Positions 49,790-60,530 of a DNA stretch of 64,000 nucleotides are shown here, piece by piece. The first letter of the stretch is position 1. Every line of letters starts with the position of its first letter. Origin of the DNA: Atopsyche davidsoni (Eukaryota; Arthropoda; Insecta; Trichoptera; Hydrobiosidae); the NCBI GenBank assembly GCA_022113835.1, contig JAILWY010000018.1, positions 13,555,501 through 13,619,500 of the forward strand, read 5' to 3'. The translations under genes and the position numbers were made by a program. The notes under the pieces were generated by a model. That model saw nothing but the letters and a program-made list of their open reading frames with translations. It was not told the DNA's origin and ran no database searches.

Positions 49790-50002
49790 ATCGGGCGTGG
49801 CGCAGTGAGTGACAGCTCTCGAGCGATACGCTCCATCGCGTGGTGACCTCAGTCGATCATGTGGTCCAACAAGAACAAGGGACTGGACGGCTCCAACAGC
49901 CGCGACCTTGAGGAGATGGAGGTCAAGGTTGTGCTGGTCGGGGACTCGGCCTGTGGCAAGACGGCGCTGGTGCAGAGGTTTATTTCCGATAGCTTCAATG
50001 AG
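49790..50002 (+). other. exon 2 (leader plus first coding segment), 213 bp
   Basis: Bounded by the acceptor at 49789 and the donor GAG|GTAAGT at 50003. The first 69 bp are untranslated and contain no ATG, with an in-frame TGA at 49844-49846 just before the start. The last 144 bp are coding and the exon ends in phase 0. Confidence 0.8.
49859..50002 (+). CDS. Rnd-like atypical Rho-family small GTPase, first coding exon (partial)
   Basis: The first 48 residues of a Ras-superfamily GTPase. Residues 1-19 are a polar N-terminal extension. Residues 20-27 (MEVKVVLV) form strand beta-1, and the P-loop GDSACGKT spans residues 28-35. Residues 36-48 (ALVQRFISDSFNE) form helix alpha-1 up to the edge of switch I. 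ACGKT followed by AL/CL and F..D.F is typical of Rho proteins. Ser30 occupies the place of Ras Gly12 (RhoA Gly14), as in vertebrate Rnd3, and the residue after CGKT is Ala as in Rnd proteins rather than Cys as in RhoA. Substitution of that glycine impairs GTP hydrolysis in Ras-family proteins, so a mostly GTP-bound, actin-regulating protein is likely but inferred. An in-frame stop lies five codons upstream and A is at -3, supporting this ATG; Met20 is an alternative. Switch II, the NKXD motif and any C-terminal lipid signal lie beyond the window. Confidence 0.85.
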
Positions 50003-50230
50003 GTAAGTTATCCTTTTTTTAAATGCGACTTCTGTTTGTGTTTTTTTCCCTTTATTCATATATTCGTCTTTACTTTCAATGGATATTTCATCGATCATCA
50101 AAATGTGTAAGAGTTAATGTGAGCAGAAAATAAAAGACACAGTGATTTTATGCAATTAATCAAAAAAAAATTTACAAGCATAAAAGCTACATGTTGTTTA
50201 AAGAAGTAAATTATTTTTGTTGATTTCTTT

Positions 50231-50322
50231 ACGCGTTATAATATCACAGTAAACTTACAAGTAACGGCGTTATAAACTCAGGACGGCGTTATAAAGCATT
50301 ACGCCGTTATATGACGTATAAA
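50231..50322. repeat. cluster of ACGGCGTTATA-like repeats
   Basis: Near-copies of one phrase occur at 50231 (ACGCGTTATAA), 50264 (ACGGCGTTATAAA), 50283 (ACGGCGTTATAAA) and 50301 (ACGCCGTTATA), with a shorter ACGTATAAA at 50314. Spacing is 33, 19 and 18 bp. TTTATAACGCC-type sequence fits posterior-Hox/Caudal-like sites loosely. The cluster lies only 230 bp downstream of the exon. Confidence 0.55.
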
Positions 50323-52833
50323 AGCGTTAATGCAAAATAATAAAGCGCGTAAAAACCTTAACGCCACGGCCCGCTTTAGCGCACGCCCACTGTCAACTTG
50401 ACGCAAACCAAATTTGCCTTTCAAAAGAAGTAAATATAAATCATTTCTTAGTTTGTTATTAAATACATTTCTGACATTCTGAAAAGCGTTTTTGCAGCAA
50501 TGATTACAGATTTACTTTTGAGCCGCCTTGTAACTTTTTCCGGGGCACAAATTAATTTTGTTTTTCATTTGAACTACAGTCATTACGCATTTTCACCGTA
50601 AATCCAATTTCCCAGTGCCCCCCCCGTGACAGGAATGTGCTCTCTTCCCCCCGGAACGACCCTTTTTTTCTCTTTTTCCCGGCATTTTATTTTATTTACC
50701 ACCTCAATTTGTTATGGCCGTAATGCAGATGTTTCCAAACTTTATTATGAGACGGAACTTTGCTGTGTAATAATGCTGTTTGCTCTGTGCGGAGGCGCCG
50801 CGCTGCTGGAGGCCGGCTTGCGCTTAATCGGCGAACCGATTCAATATTGAAAATAACCAACGATATTTCCTTATGTTATTTATTCTGTACTGCACAGTTT
50901 TCAATAACTTCTGAATTTGTTTTAAAATAAAGAATTTTCCCGATTAATAGCAGTGCGTGGGCTTTTATCCTACTTGATTGCTTTTACTCTGCCCTAGTCA
51001 GCGTCACTCCAGCCATGCGCTCTCCAACAAAAAGATATTACGTCGTTTTATTTCATGAACTTTGTCAATAATACAAATAGAATGAATCAATATTTCGAAT
51101 GTGCATGAAGACAATTCTAAAAGTCGCTTTAAATATTAAATATTTGCATAAAATGTTTTGAATGTCCGCTCTGTGCAGGTGTGTACTTGTCTGGGCGACG
51201 CAGGCAAATACAGACATCTTTATTTTAGTAGTAGGTCACGAGGAACTTTTGCAAAAATTTGATTAGTCTTAACTTAAGCTTTTATAAGCTAAAATAACTT
51301 ATTAATCATTAACAACCTGTTTAAGCATAAAATTTACAGTAGAGTGATTAGGGTCTAACTATAAATAGCTCTGTTACCTTGAATGTCTATCGATGACATT
51401 TCTTTTGAATTCTAATGATTTTTATTTATTTAAGTTAATCTTATATTTATTTTAATTCCTTTTTTAACCGTAACTTTTAAATGAGATGGTTTTATTAAAA
51501 AAAATTGTAAAATTAAAGAAAAAGAAACGAATGAATATATTTTTATCACGTATAGTTTTGCTATTACAGATAAAGAGAGAGAAACGAAATTATAATCGAT
51601 TAAAACGTCCCGAATTATCCTTGAAATGCTTTCTACCAAAGGAAACAATTTAATGAATTTATATGTCTATTTATTCCGATGCCACTTAGTGAAAATTCGA
51701 TATCCATTTTGCCAGAATAATAAATAGTTATATCTCACTAAACGCTTCCCCCGCAATAGAATATCCGAAAAGTCGCACATAACAAGAGAAGAGTGTTGCC
51801 ATTATTCGGGCGTGTCCCGGCAGGTGTGATTATGCCCGGAATAAATGCGATTCCCGGCGGAATACGTGACGCGCCGGCGAGAGGGAATCTCCCGGCGAGC
51901 GTGTGTTTGGGCTTTTAGGGATTTTTCGTTTCTTTTTATTATTATAAATACTCGACGATTTCTGTGACAAGTTTTTTTCGCTTTCGCTTCCGGTTTCAGT
52001 TAAAAAGTATCATTTGCAAATACATTTCCTTACGATTGTATATAATATACGTATTTCTAAATCGATTATTACAATTCTCTCAGTGCTTTAACCCAAGATG
52101 GACTTTGAAGCGTTATCGTACGTAATCAGCTTACTTGGTAATCAGCCTTTATTGCATTAGCCTTCGTATTCCGAATAGTGCAAGTGTTAAAACTAGCGTG
52201 AACCACCAATGTTAAATAATTTGAGTAGACATAGGTATAATAGCAAAGATCGTAAAACTCAATATAACGTGTTCTCCTCTAGTCTTTTCCATCATTAACA
52301 GGGCTGTTATTTTTCCATTCGATGTTATCAATAGTCAGTTTTAAGTTTCCTGTTCAAGTCTTGGAAGCCCATACACTGATATTAGAAATTTGAGATAAAA
52401 TTCATTTTTTATCTGTCGAATTAAGGCAGTTTCAAACAATATATCATAACATTGTATAAATAAACTTATGTTTTAACAATATATTAACATTTACCATACC
52501 GATCTAAAATAAGAAATACAGATTTATTTTTTTAGAACTCAACCTTGCCAAAGCAGGTAATGTTTACTGTGTTTAATTTAAAGTAAATATCTCCATAATA
52601 CTCTCATCTTCGTGATTTGTCGATTGTGTTACATAAGTATCAATTAATGGTACATACAACCATAGCTATTATATTACGTTTAACTTTTATGAATTATACG
52701 AGTTGTGAAAAGTAGGTTTGAAACAAAGTCACTGCATTTGAATGTTTATGTGTAAATGTATTGTAAAACACGGCACTTTCATATCGTAGAATTTATTGGG
52801 AATAAAGCTTCATGTGAAAAAAGATATCTGAAC
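50323..52833. other. intron 2, first part, with GC islands
   Basis: No exon recognised. Islands lie at about 50340-50400, 50600-50860 (with a C8 run and GGAGGCGCCGCGCTGCTGG) and 51760-51920. The 74-codon plus-strand frame at 50626-50850 has a hydrophobic stretch but no recognisable motif or splice context. The rest is AT-rich. Confidence 0.5.
51760..51920. promoter_or_regulatory. CCCGG-rich island in intron 2
   Basis: About 160 bp in which short CCCGG/CCGGC phrases recur (TCCCGGCAGG, GCCCGGAAT, TTCCCGGCGG, CGCCGGCGAG, CTCCCGGCGAG). It stands out sharply against AT-rich flanks. The repeated motif suggests a site cluster or local duplication. Confidence 0.35.
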
Positions 52834-52935
52834 ATGCAAAGTGAACAAGATTCCGCGGAGATATTTGAGTGGAGCCAGTCCGTCCTGTGTGGCTCGCCGG
52901 TGGCAGATCGTTTGGCGAGGGAAGACCTCATTTGA
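52834..52935 (+). CDS. 33-codon small ORF in a GC-rich patch before a donor-like site, doubtful
   Basis: ATG at 52834 opens a 33-codon frame ending TGA at 52933-52935, entirely inside a patch of balanced composition (about 52840-52960). The peptide is polar and acidic at its start (MQSEQDSAEIFEWSQS) and matches nothing I know. Thirteen bases after the stop comes GAAG|GTGAGT, a full consensus donor at 52949. The patch may be an alternative first exon, a regulatory island, or chance. It cannot encode the GTPase N-terminus because the P-loop exon lies upstream of it. Confidence 0.15.
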   Translation: MQSEQDSAEIFEWSQSVLCGSPVADRLAREDLI

Positions 52936-52960
52936 ATATAGATTGAAGGTGAGTTTGTAC

Positions 52961-54180
52961 TTTCTTTTTGGAAGTCTTTAGGAGAAAAAGCGCGACTCGA
53001 GCAGTCTCTGCAGAATATATTACACGGCTGCCAAATTCAGCAAGTGAATTCAAAATTAGTTTTATATAATAAGGTATTTTTGTTGTATTGTTTTCTGTTG
53101 TATGCAGTTCTTAAGTATGCCTTTTTAATTTTTAATAATTCTAATAATAATAATATTAATAGTATACTTCATAAAATTTAATATTTTTTTATAATACCAA
53201 GACAAATAAGTAGTTTTACAATATCACCAAAGAAATAGCCATGAAAAATCAATAACACTTATACTTGATCAAATATTATTAAGGATATAGTGACATACAA
53301 TTTTTTTTTTTTTCAAGTAAACTTATAAATTTATTCGTGCAAAATTCCATTTAATAATTTTTAAAAATTATTAAATACCCTTGTTTGTGTAACAGAATAT
53401 GGAACAATTTTGTGTCAGTATTGCAGAAACTCTTACTAAATCCCGTTGGCGTTCAAATCAAAACCTTTCCAATAAATCTATAAAACATGGTTTGACCCAA
53501 ATAGAATAACAAATCAATAAATTTGCATTTTTACGCATTTTCGTAAAATATTTTCATATTTCAGTGAGGTGAGTATTTTTTGTTAACATTCCTCTTAAAC
53601 ATTATTTTATATTTATAATCACGCAATTTTTACTGTGTACTGTGGTAAATAGACTATTTATGTATACATTTTTGGGCAACTAAATTTTAAAAAAAAAAAT
53701 TTTTTTTTTAAATATTTAAAAAAAAACATTTGAAAAGTCAAATAATAGGTAAAATTGGATTAGGGCTATGTTTTGGTTTTTTATTAAATAATATCAGCAT
53801 GAAGTTGTAGTATCATATATAATATAATTTAAATTCTAGGCTCCTGGTAAAATATATTCATTGCCGCCATGTTTATTGATAAATTTAACACATTCATTGA
53901 CAATAAGGCTTAAACATTTTTAGAAGAGCTTAAGCACAAAGCGAATGTATCAATAAAACAGCAGATGAAACATTTTGCAACGAATGAAGTCTCTCTGACC
54001 GGAAACTCACTAAAACCGCTTCCTGTGTAGTTTTTCTCGCCGTTCTGTTTGTTTTTCTTCAATGTTTGGTAACATTTTTAATCCCTGGTAAACACACTCC
54101 CCCCGTGCTCTCTGCCTGTGTTTTTTTTTTATTGTCAATATCAATCTGATGCATTGACCTCCGTGAAGCGCTCACATTCA
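52961..54180. other. intron 2, AT-rich spacer
   Basis: Strongly AT-rich, with a poly-T run near 53309-53321 and mixed A/T runs at 53690-53730. A slightly GC-richer patch lies at 53990-54120. No gene seen. Confidence 0.5.
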
Positions 54181-54189
54181 CGGTTTTTA

Positions 54190-54230
54190 AAAACCGGTTT
54201 TCAGATTTAAAAGCATATTAAAACCGGGTT
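54190..54230. promoter_or_regulatory. Grainyhead-like site pair
   Basis: AAAACCGGTTTT (54190-54201) is a perfect palindrome holding the Grainyhead core AACCGGTT, and AACCGGGTT follows at 54222. Two more AACCGGTT sites lie at 54980 and 55594. Grainyhead-family proteins bind this core and act in epithelia. Confidence 0.4.
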
Positions 54231-54539
54231 GAGACTAAGTATTTATTATGTATAAATATTATGTTTTTATACTATTTTTTTTTAACTACCTTAATTTGTG
54301 TGCATATGTATCTGCATTACATTTTTTTGTTCAATGAGATTAAAGTTTTATTTTTAGATCTTTTTCCAAAAATGACTATTGCTATGTTTACTAGATGACA
54401 TAATGGTATTATAAAGAAATCACATATATGGTATTATAAAGGAATTGAGAAATGCATGTTAAACATCATAAAAAAGTAGAGTTACAAAAAATACGGATTT
54501 GGTTTTTTAGAAAAGTAGGGTAAAATAAGTAAATTTCCA

Positions 54540-54710
54540 AATACGCTGCCTCGGGCATTTCCCTGTTGGGTAGTCGTTAACCCCAGACCATACACGGACT
54601 TTCATTGCCAAACACGGAACGGCCCTGTGAAGCCCAAAAATGAAAAATCGTCTTTCAATAGCAACCGTATCTGGAGTGACCTGTGATAAGGGTATAATGT
54701 GTAGCGCAGT
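54540..54710. promoter_or_regulatory. GC-richer island in intron 2
   Basis: About 170 bp of non-repetitive, balanced sequence (GCCTCGGGCATTTCCCTG, CGGAACGGCCCTGTGAAGCC) in AT-rich flanks. It sits between the Grainyhead-like pair and the Helitron remnant. Candidate regulatory DNA by composition. Confidence 0.25.
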
Positions 54711-54884
54711 TCATGGCAATTTATTGAGATGCACTCAATTGCCAATTGAGTGCTTCATTTCAACATTCTACGTTTTTTTTCAGTATTTACAATAAAAATA
54801 TAGAATTCTAGGTTTAAAGTATATTTCAGTTATAATAAGTGTAGAATAAAAAAACAGACACGTTGACGCACTCATTGAAATTTA

Positions 54885-55507
54885 TCTATATATATATATA
54901 TATATATAAAACACAAACTCAAAAACCGGCGGTTATTTGGCAGCTATAGACTTAAGAACCATCCAACCGATGTGCCCCAAACCGGTTTCATTTGAATGCA
55001 AATAATACTAAGGTCATTTTAGACCACTTAAATCAAACAATTATTAATCAAATTCGGTTTATTAATTAAGTAGATTTTCGACAGTTTCAACATTTTGCGG
55101 TCGCAAATACTTTTCAAAAATAGAACTGTCATGTTCGCGGATAATGCAGGCTGCCAACAAAAAAACACTGATCATGATGTTTGTTAAGATTAGTATGACG
55201 TTGCCGTTGTATAATTCAGGCTGCCACAACAAAAAAAAAAAATAACACAGAACTGTCATTCATTTGCGACCAGATCTTTTCATCACATTTACGTACAATC
55301 CTGCTTGGTCGGAAATCAAAGATTTGCTATCGCCTGGTCAGTCATCGCATCACAGACACGATCTGACAGCTAGAGTTTTCAAACAAAAACTCATGGATCT
55401 CACGATAAAAAATCATATATACGGCGAAGTGCAATGCTAGATGTATAAATAAAAAAAGTATTTTATTTCTTTATTTGGCGTAGTAGTACGCGCCGGGTAT
55501 CCGCAAG
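54885..55507 (+). mobile_element. Helitron remnant, about 620 bp
   Basis: The left end starts TC in TCTATATATATA followed by TAAAA, a common Helitron 5' terminus, inserted after an A. The right end reads GCGCCGGGTATCCGCAAG|T, with a short CGG/CCG hairpin (55495-55504) next to a CAAG that is one base from the Helitron 3' end CTAG, followed by T. Inside is a fragment of the Helitron Rep protein in the plus orientation. Helitrons insert between A and T without target duplication, which fits both borders. The element is far too short for a complete Rep/helicase, so it is an internally deleted, dead copy. It carries an AACCGGTT site at 54980. Confidence 0.75.
55255..55440 (+). pseudogene. Helitron replication initiator (Rep) protein fragment
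   Basis: A plus-strand frame ending at the TAG at 55438 reads LRPDLFITFTYNPAWSEI, then DLLSPGQ, then HDLTARVFKQKLMDL and HIYGEV. GRPDLF.T.T.NP.W.EI followed by PGQ..., RPDL.ARVF..KL..L and G.V is the characteristic N-terminal Helitron-like region just before the catalytic domain. About 60 residues survive out of a protein that is normally well over 1,000 residues. No two-tyrosine motif and no helicase motifs remain. Upstream the frame decays into A-runs and a short internal duplication (ATAAT(T/G)CAGGCTGCCA twice). Confidence 0.8.
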
Positions 55508-55593
55508 TATATATTATAAATAAATATTAGTTTTTTCATGCATTAAAAACAATAAATAAATCAGATTTAGTATAAATTTATAATATTGTATAA

Positions 55594-55601
55594 AACCGGT
55601 T
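55594..55601. promoter_or_regulatory. Grainyhead-like site AACCGGTT
   Basis: An exact AACCGGTT core just outside the Helitron remnant and directly before a GC-rich island. It is the fourth site of the local cluster. Confidence 0.35.
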
Positions 55602-55609
55602 CGTGAATA

Positions 55610-55865
55610 TTTGTCGGACATCACTCGTGTGCACGTCTCTGTTGACGGCACTGAGTCCAGGTAATCCTCTGCCATGTCGCCGCTGGTCGCTCCGCAAACT
55701 AAGTGATTGCTCGCCAGCCTGTGAGGGATGAAGCCGCTCTCAATGCACTTCCGTCTCGCTGCACTTCATAGACTCGCCTTCTAAGCTCAGCGCCGCTCAC
55801 ACGCAGACTGCTGGGGCGCGACGGAGATTAGCTTTGCCGTATTGTGCGGCTATCTCTGCTTGAAT
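55610..55865. promoter_or_regulatory. long GC-rich island in intron 2
   Basis: About 255 bp of CpG-rich, non-repetitive sequence (GCCATGTCGCCGCTGGTCGC, CTCAGCGCCGCTCACACGC, CTGGGGCGCGACGGAG). There is no long open frame on either strand and no recognisable protein. Its position next to an AACCGGTT site makes it a good enhancer or alternative promoter candidate. Confidence 0.35.
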
Positions 55866-58829
55866 CAAAAACCTTACCAATAGTGAATCATTTACTAAAT
55901 CAAATCCATTATGCTGACTGATTTTTAGAGCTTTTTAGAGATTTTAAGTTATCTTAAAAATTATTATGTGTTGTAAGGTATTGAAAAAGACATGTCTATT
56001 CAGTATCACGTTTATTTAAAAACAGCCGAGCCATCGCTCGGCGTAAGATACATTGTATTACAATTCTAACCTACCTACACTACAGGAATAAAAATAATTA
56101 TACTGTGAGGATTGTTTTGCCACTATATAGTTTATAAAATGTTTTGTAAAATTGATATTTTGATTAATTGATAATAAAACAAATTGTGTAACTCCGATAA
56201 TATTTGTTAGTAAAATAATAAAGCAATTCACTGTGTGAAAATGTTTTTTTTTATTCGATATTAAAAAAAAAGGTTGATGTGAATTTGTGAACAATGAAAT
56301 ATAAATGGAAAAACGAGGCTTTATTTTGACTGAAAAAGTTATTTGATCGCTTTTAGGGAAATACTTGTATTTTCAGGTATCGTTTTAGATTAACTGCCGA
56401 GTCAGTCTTATCGATTAAAAATGTAATTTTAATTTCCTGTAAAAAAATCTGGATTGACAATATACAATTTAATTGTTATTCTGAGATTCATTGAAGTATG
56501 CAATATTTTTAAAAAGTCAGGCTTTATAAATAAAACTTTCTGAATATATTTATTTTTTACTCCTTTTTAGAAATACGCTTTATATATCCAATAACTATTA
56601 CTTTTTCTTTATTTAAACAATTTGATTTTAAATTTTATCTCAGACTCTCATTTATGCAAGTGTTAAAATTTCCGGTGGCATTAAAAACAACAACACTTTC
56701 TTGTAGGATATCAATAAAAACATATTTAGTATGTATACCAGATATGTTTCAAAAAAAAAAACAAACATTAAAATTTACTAACAATACTAAATGAAAAAAA
56801 ATATAAAAAATAAACAACCGTTAAGAGATTTTCTTTATCATTTAGCAAATAAGGAATAATTTAAATTTGTAGATCTGTAAAATTTAAAAAATACGTTTAA
56901 TCTCTGTCTGTAAATATTGTAGTATTTAATTTATATTATAAATATTTTTGATAGGCGACAGTTGGCTACTTAAATAAGAATCTGATATTAGTTTACCAGA
57001 GTACATATTTTGAATAATATTTATCTCGCCTTTACAAACACAATTAATCACGGAATTTGCCCTATGACAAGGCGGGCACCTCGGTAGACTATTTGGAATT
57101 ATGTAATTATATAAGCTTTGGATTACAGACCTGTACAGTGTGTGAAATCCCCTTTATTATGTTAATTTTGTAAAATGTAAACAGGAACAATGTCCCTGAT
57201 TAATAATAATCTTGTCATATTTTATTCTCAGTTAAATTAAATTTATTTATCATTAAAATTATTTATTTTATAAATTTATATCTGAACCTTTGAAGAAATT
57301 ACAAAACTTTTGAATTTAAAATAAGTGTGATTAATTATTTAACTTAACTTTAACACACATAGTTAGTTATATTAAATTTGTTCAAGATTCCGTTTACTGG
57401 CGCCTGGGCCGTACCCAACACTGTGTTGAGTACTTAATTTGCACAGGTTCTTAAACAACGATTATTTTAATAAAAATGTTATTTTTATAATCCGTAAACT
57501 TTATTATATCAGCTCTCTACATAATTTTTTATGGTTTTCGCAGTGAGAAATTCTACCAAATACTTTTATCTTAATAGCTTATCACGTTTTTTGGAAGCTG
57601 TCTACACCCACTTCGGCGTGAAATATTTTATTATCTACCAAGTTACACGGTATCACTATAAAAATGACGTAAAACTATTTTAGTATACAATAAGCTTTTA
57701 TATTTTTAGTTTCCTATTTCTCTGTTTTCATTCGCAATTCATCATTTTATTATATTTCAGATTACTTATTAAAATACATTTTTCTGCAATCTCTCCATAC
57801 ACTTCTTTCGATATTAATCTCATTTTACTCACCAAATAAATCGATGGAATGGATCGCATTAATATAGAAATGGTATTAAATTAAGTAAAACTGATCACAC
57901 TTTACTTATTATAAAAGCTATATTGTAAATAAAGTTAATATAATATAAAGTAAATAATAACTTTTATTTTATTACATTCACAACCTCAGTAATGGTTTAG
58001 TAAAGCAGCTTAAATATTAAAAATACTCAATATACCTAATGTAAGAAGGTTCTTAAATTAATATTTATATTAATTATTAGATTAATATTAATAGAAAAAG
58101 TACCAAGTATTCTTCATTTATCAAATAATTAAAGAAGAAAAAAATTGAAATAATACTGATAGTACAGGCATGGAAGCTTTTCTTATACCATTTTAATAAT
58201 GGACCACATTTTTATAACATACCTCTGAATAAGCCTAAAGTTTAATAAGAATATAAATCTCAAACTATATAAAATGAAAGTTTGATATTATGCTAGTATA
58301 GGCCGTTAATTTATAATTTATGAATAGATACATTTTTCGTTTAAAAAATACGTATATTACGTGTAAATGTATATTTTTTTACGACGAGGTCATTAATTTT
58401 AAAAAGTTTCGCCGGGAACTACAGAAGTATAATTTTTTATGATATAAAGTTTTATTTTTATTAAGGAGAAAATTTCTCGGGCAGTTTTGTGAAGCTTTGT
58501 TCTAAGATAAATTAAAAGGACAGAATCCAGCGGCGTAAAAAACTTATAAATTTTTTAATTCGGCCTATCTGTTGTAGCGCTTACTTCAATCAATATTGTA
58601 TTTACCCTATTGAGGAGTATTTTGTTATAAGAAGTGTAACTTTTTATCATTTGAGTAAATCAATAAATAATCAGAAAATTTTAAAACAAACTATATCTGT
58701 GGCTTTTTTTCGAAAATTTAAAGATATCTATATATATATATTTTTATTTCTGAAAAAAAAAACATTTATTTTAAAAAAATCAATACACTTTTTTTGGGTA
58801 CTGTGCCATGTTCTGATTTGTGAAATGAT
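55866..58829. other. intron 2, AT-rich spacer
   Basis: Very AT-rich, with several A and T runs. One short palindromic phrase, CGAGCCATCGCTCGGCG, lies near 56027. No exon, RNA gene or complete repeat element recognised. Confidence 0.55.
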
Positions 58830-58863
58830 CTGAAGATGATACCAGCACCGAGACCTAAACGTC
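58830..58863 (+). repeat. hammerhead-like repeat core (copy D, degraded)
   Basis: The plus strand reads CTGAAGATGATACC, loop AGCAC, CGAGACCTAAACG. The layout CTGAAGATG, stem, (G/T)AAACG parallels copy C. The stem is weak and GAAAC has become TAAAC, so this is a decayed relative at best. Confidence 0.3.
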
Positions 58864-59194
58864 AAAAGACAAATTACAACGCAGCATAATATCTATTAAA
58901 GAATTCCATTTAATAACAACGGCTACCAAAACCTTAGAATACACATTCCTACGAGTTAAAAATATGCTACTTGACATTTCATGAATACCTTGACTTTTGA
59001 CGAATTATTTATGTATTAAAAATGTGAATTGCAAAGTATAAAATCTCAATGCTGCATGTGATTTAAAAGTAATGACTTATAAAACAAAGCTTTGTAAGCT
59101 TTTGCATGCTTGATAAATATTAAATACTGTTTGTTAATCTCAATACAATCGATAGAGGTAATCGATTTAAATACGTAATGCTTTAAATTGTATT

Positions 59195-59440
59195 ACAGTC
59201 CCAAATCACATCTGCCTTTTCCTCAGTAGGCATTATTAGGTTCCCCTTGCCTGTCTCTAACGTTTACTCTTCCTTGACTGGAATATCTTTACCTGGGCCT
59301 TTTTTCCCGGATGGCCACTCGTAAACAGCAATAAAGGACCAACAGGAACTAACCCTCGTATTTATAGTGCTGCCTAGAAGAGCTACTGTCTACGCGAGAC
59401 CACTTGCCTATCCTCAGGGAAGTCAGACACCTGCTTGGTT
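59195..59440. promoter_or_regulatory. moderately GC-rich island in intron 2
   Basis: About 245 bp of balanced sequence (GGTTCCCCTTGCCTGTCTC, CTGGGCCTTTTTTCCCGG, CTACGCGAGACCACTTGCC). No coding frame or known repeat recognised. It could be regulatory, or an old unrecognised SINE. Confidence 0.25.
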
Positions 59441-60344
59441 ACTGATTCGATTCTTTTACTGCCAGATTTAATGTGATATAATAATAGGATATACAAAATG
59501 TTAATAGAATGTCATAAACAATAAGAATAACAAGTAATAATAATACTAAAAAATATATACTTAAATTGTGTCAAGTAGGTTAATCAAACAAATATTTGTT
59601 TTATAAATAATAAATACAATAGATATTTTTGATATTTGCTCAGATTCTAATATCGTGCTTAAATTATTCAAAAACCTTTCTTCTGACAATTTCAATGCTT
59701 TGAACCGATGAATAATGTAATACCGACCCAGTGAGGATATTTTATAAGTTTATGTTAGTACATATTTAATACCCCCGTCACACAAATTCCATTAATTAAT
59801 TTCGTTTTACCTTACGGTTTCCGCCAGTAATAAAATTAATAAATCTCAAAAACAATGAAGTAACGTCAAATCGGTGATAATGAAAGCGCTAGAGGCGTTC
59901 ATTACATCTTGATAATGTATTGATTAAAACGAATAATTAATAATGAGTTCGTCTGTAAATTAACTCAACGGATATCCGGCTCCATAGCAAAACCTTTTTG
60001 AGGGATTAATTTTTATTGATCTGTCCGGAAATTAAATCTACCTCCTTATAATCAGCCATGAAACTGACACTTCAGAGGAATCAACACAGCGCCTTTGTTT
60101 GTATCCTCATCCTTGTAAAAAAACTGAATGAAGCAGTATTAAGCAATCGTTTTGATTAAAATATTTTATAAAATGATATATGTAAAAAGTAGCTAAATTG
60201 AATATTAATAGAAAATATTTTCCGAGTACACATAAAAGTTTTAGACTTTTATACACTATTTTACAATTTTTCACTGCTGTAAATTTATTTTCAGTTGTAA
60301 TTATAAATAGTGTGGGATTAACCTATATCAGTGGTGTCTGTTTT

Positions 60345-60530
60345 TTTACGACGGTTTCGTAAATCGGGGAGAAGATTCTTTCTTTCCTCGGCCACGTGAC
60401 GCTCTTTCACGTGTCTCAGGATTGTAACGTTATGACGCTCTCGGTGGCAGACAGTTGACAGTCTGCTGGTCTGCTGAATATGTCGGAGTTTGTAACTCGT
60501 GTTGTTGGTTGGGGTGTTCTTTATACGTCA
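60345..60530. promoter_or_regulatory. island with paired CACGTG E-boxes
   Basis: Two exact CACGTG boxes lie at 60393-60398 and 60408-60413, centres 15 bp apart, inside a CpG-containing patch. Just upstream, TTTACGA and TTCGTAAA form an inverted pair around CGG (60346-60363). Palindromic E-boxes are bound by bHLH and bHLH-PAS factors. A regulatory role is inferred. Confidence 0.4.

Noticed and set aside
49772..50101. 109-codon minus-strand frame over the GTPase exon
   Set aside because: It is antisense to a well-supported exon and is explained by that exon's codon composition.
50003..50110. Continuation of the GTPase frame to codon 83
   Set aside because: The reading past GAG|GTAAGT enters AT-rich sequence and loses all resemblance to switch I. 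It is read-through into the intron.
55062..55259. 65-codon minus-strand frame with a hydrophobic stretch
   Set aside because: It lies inside the Helitron remnant, antisense to its Rep fragment.
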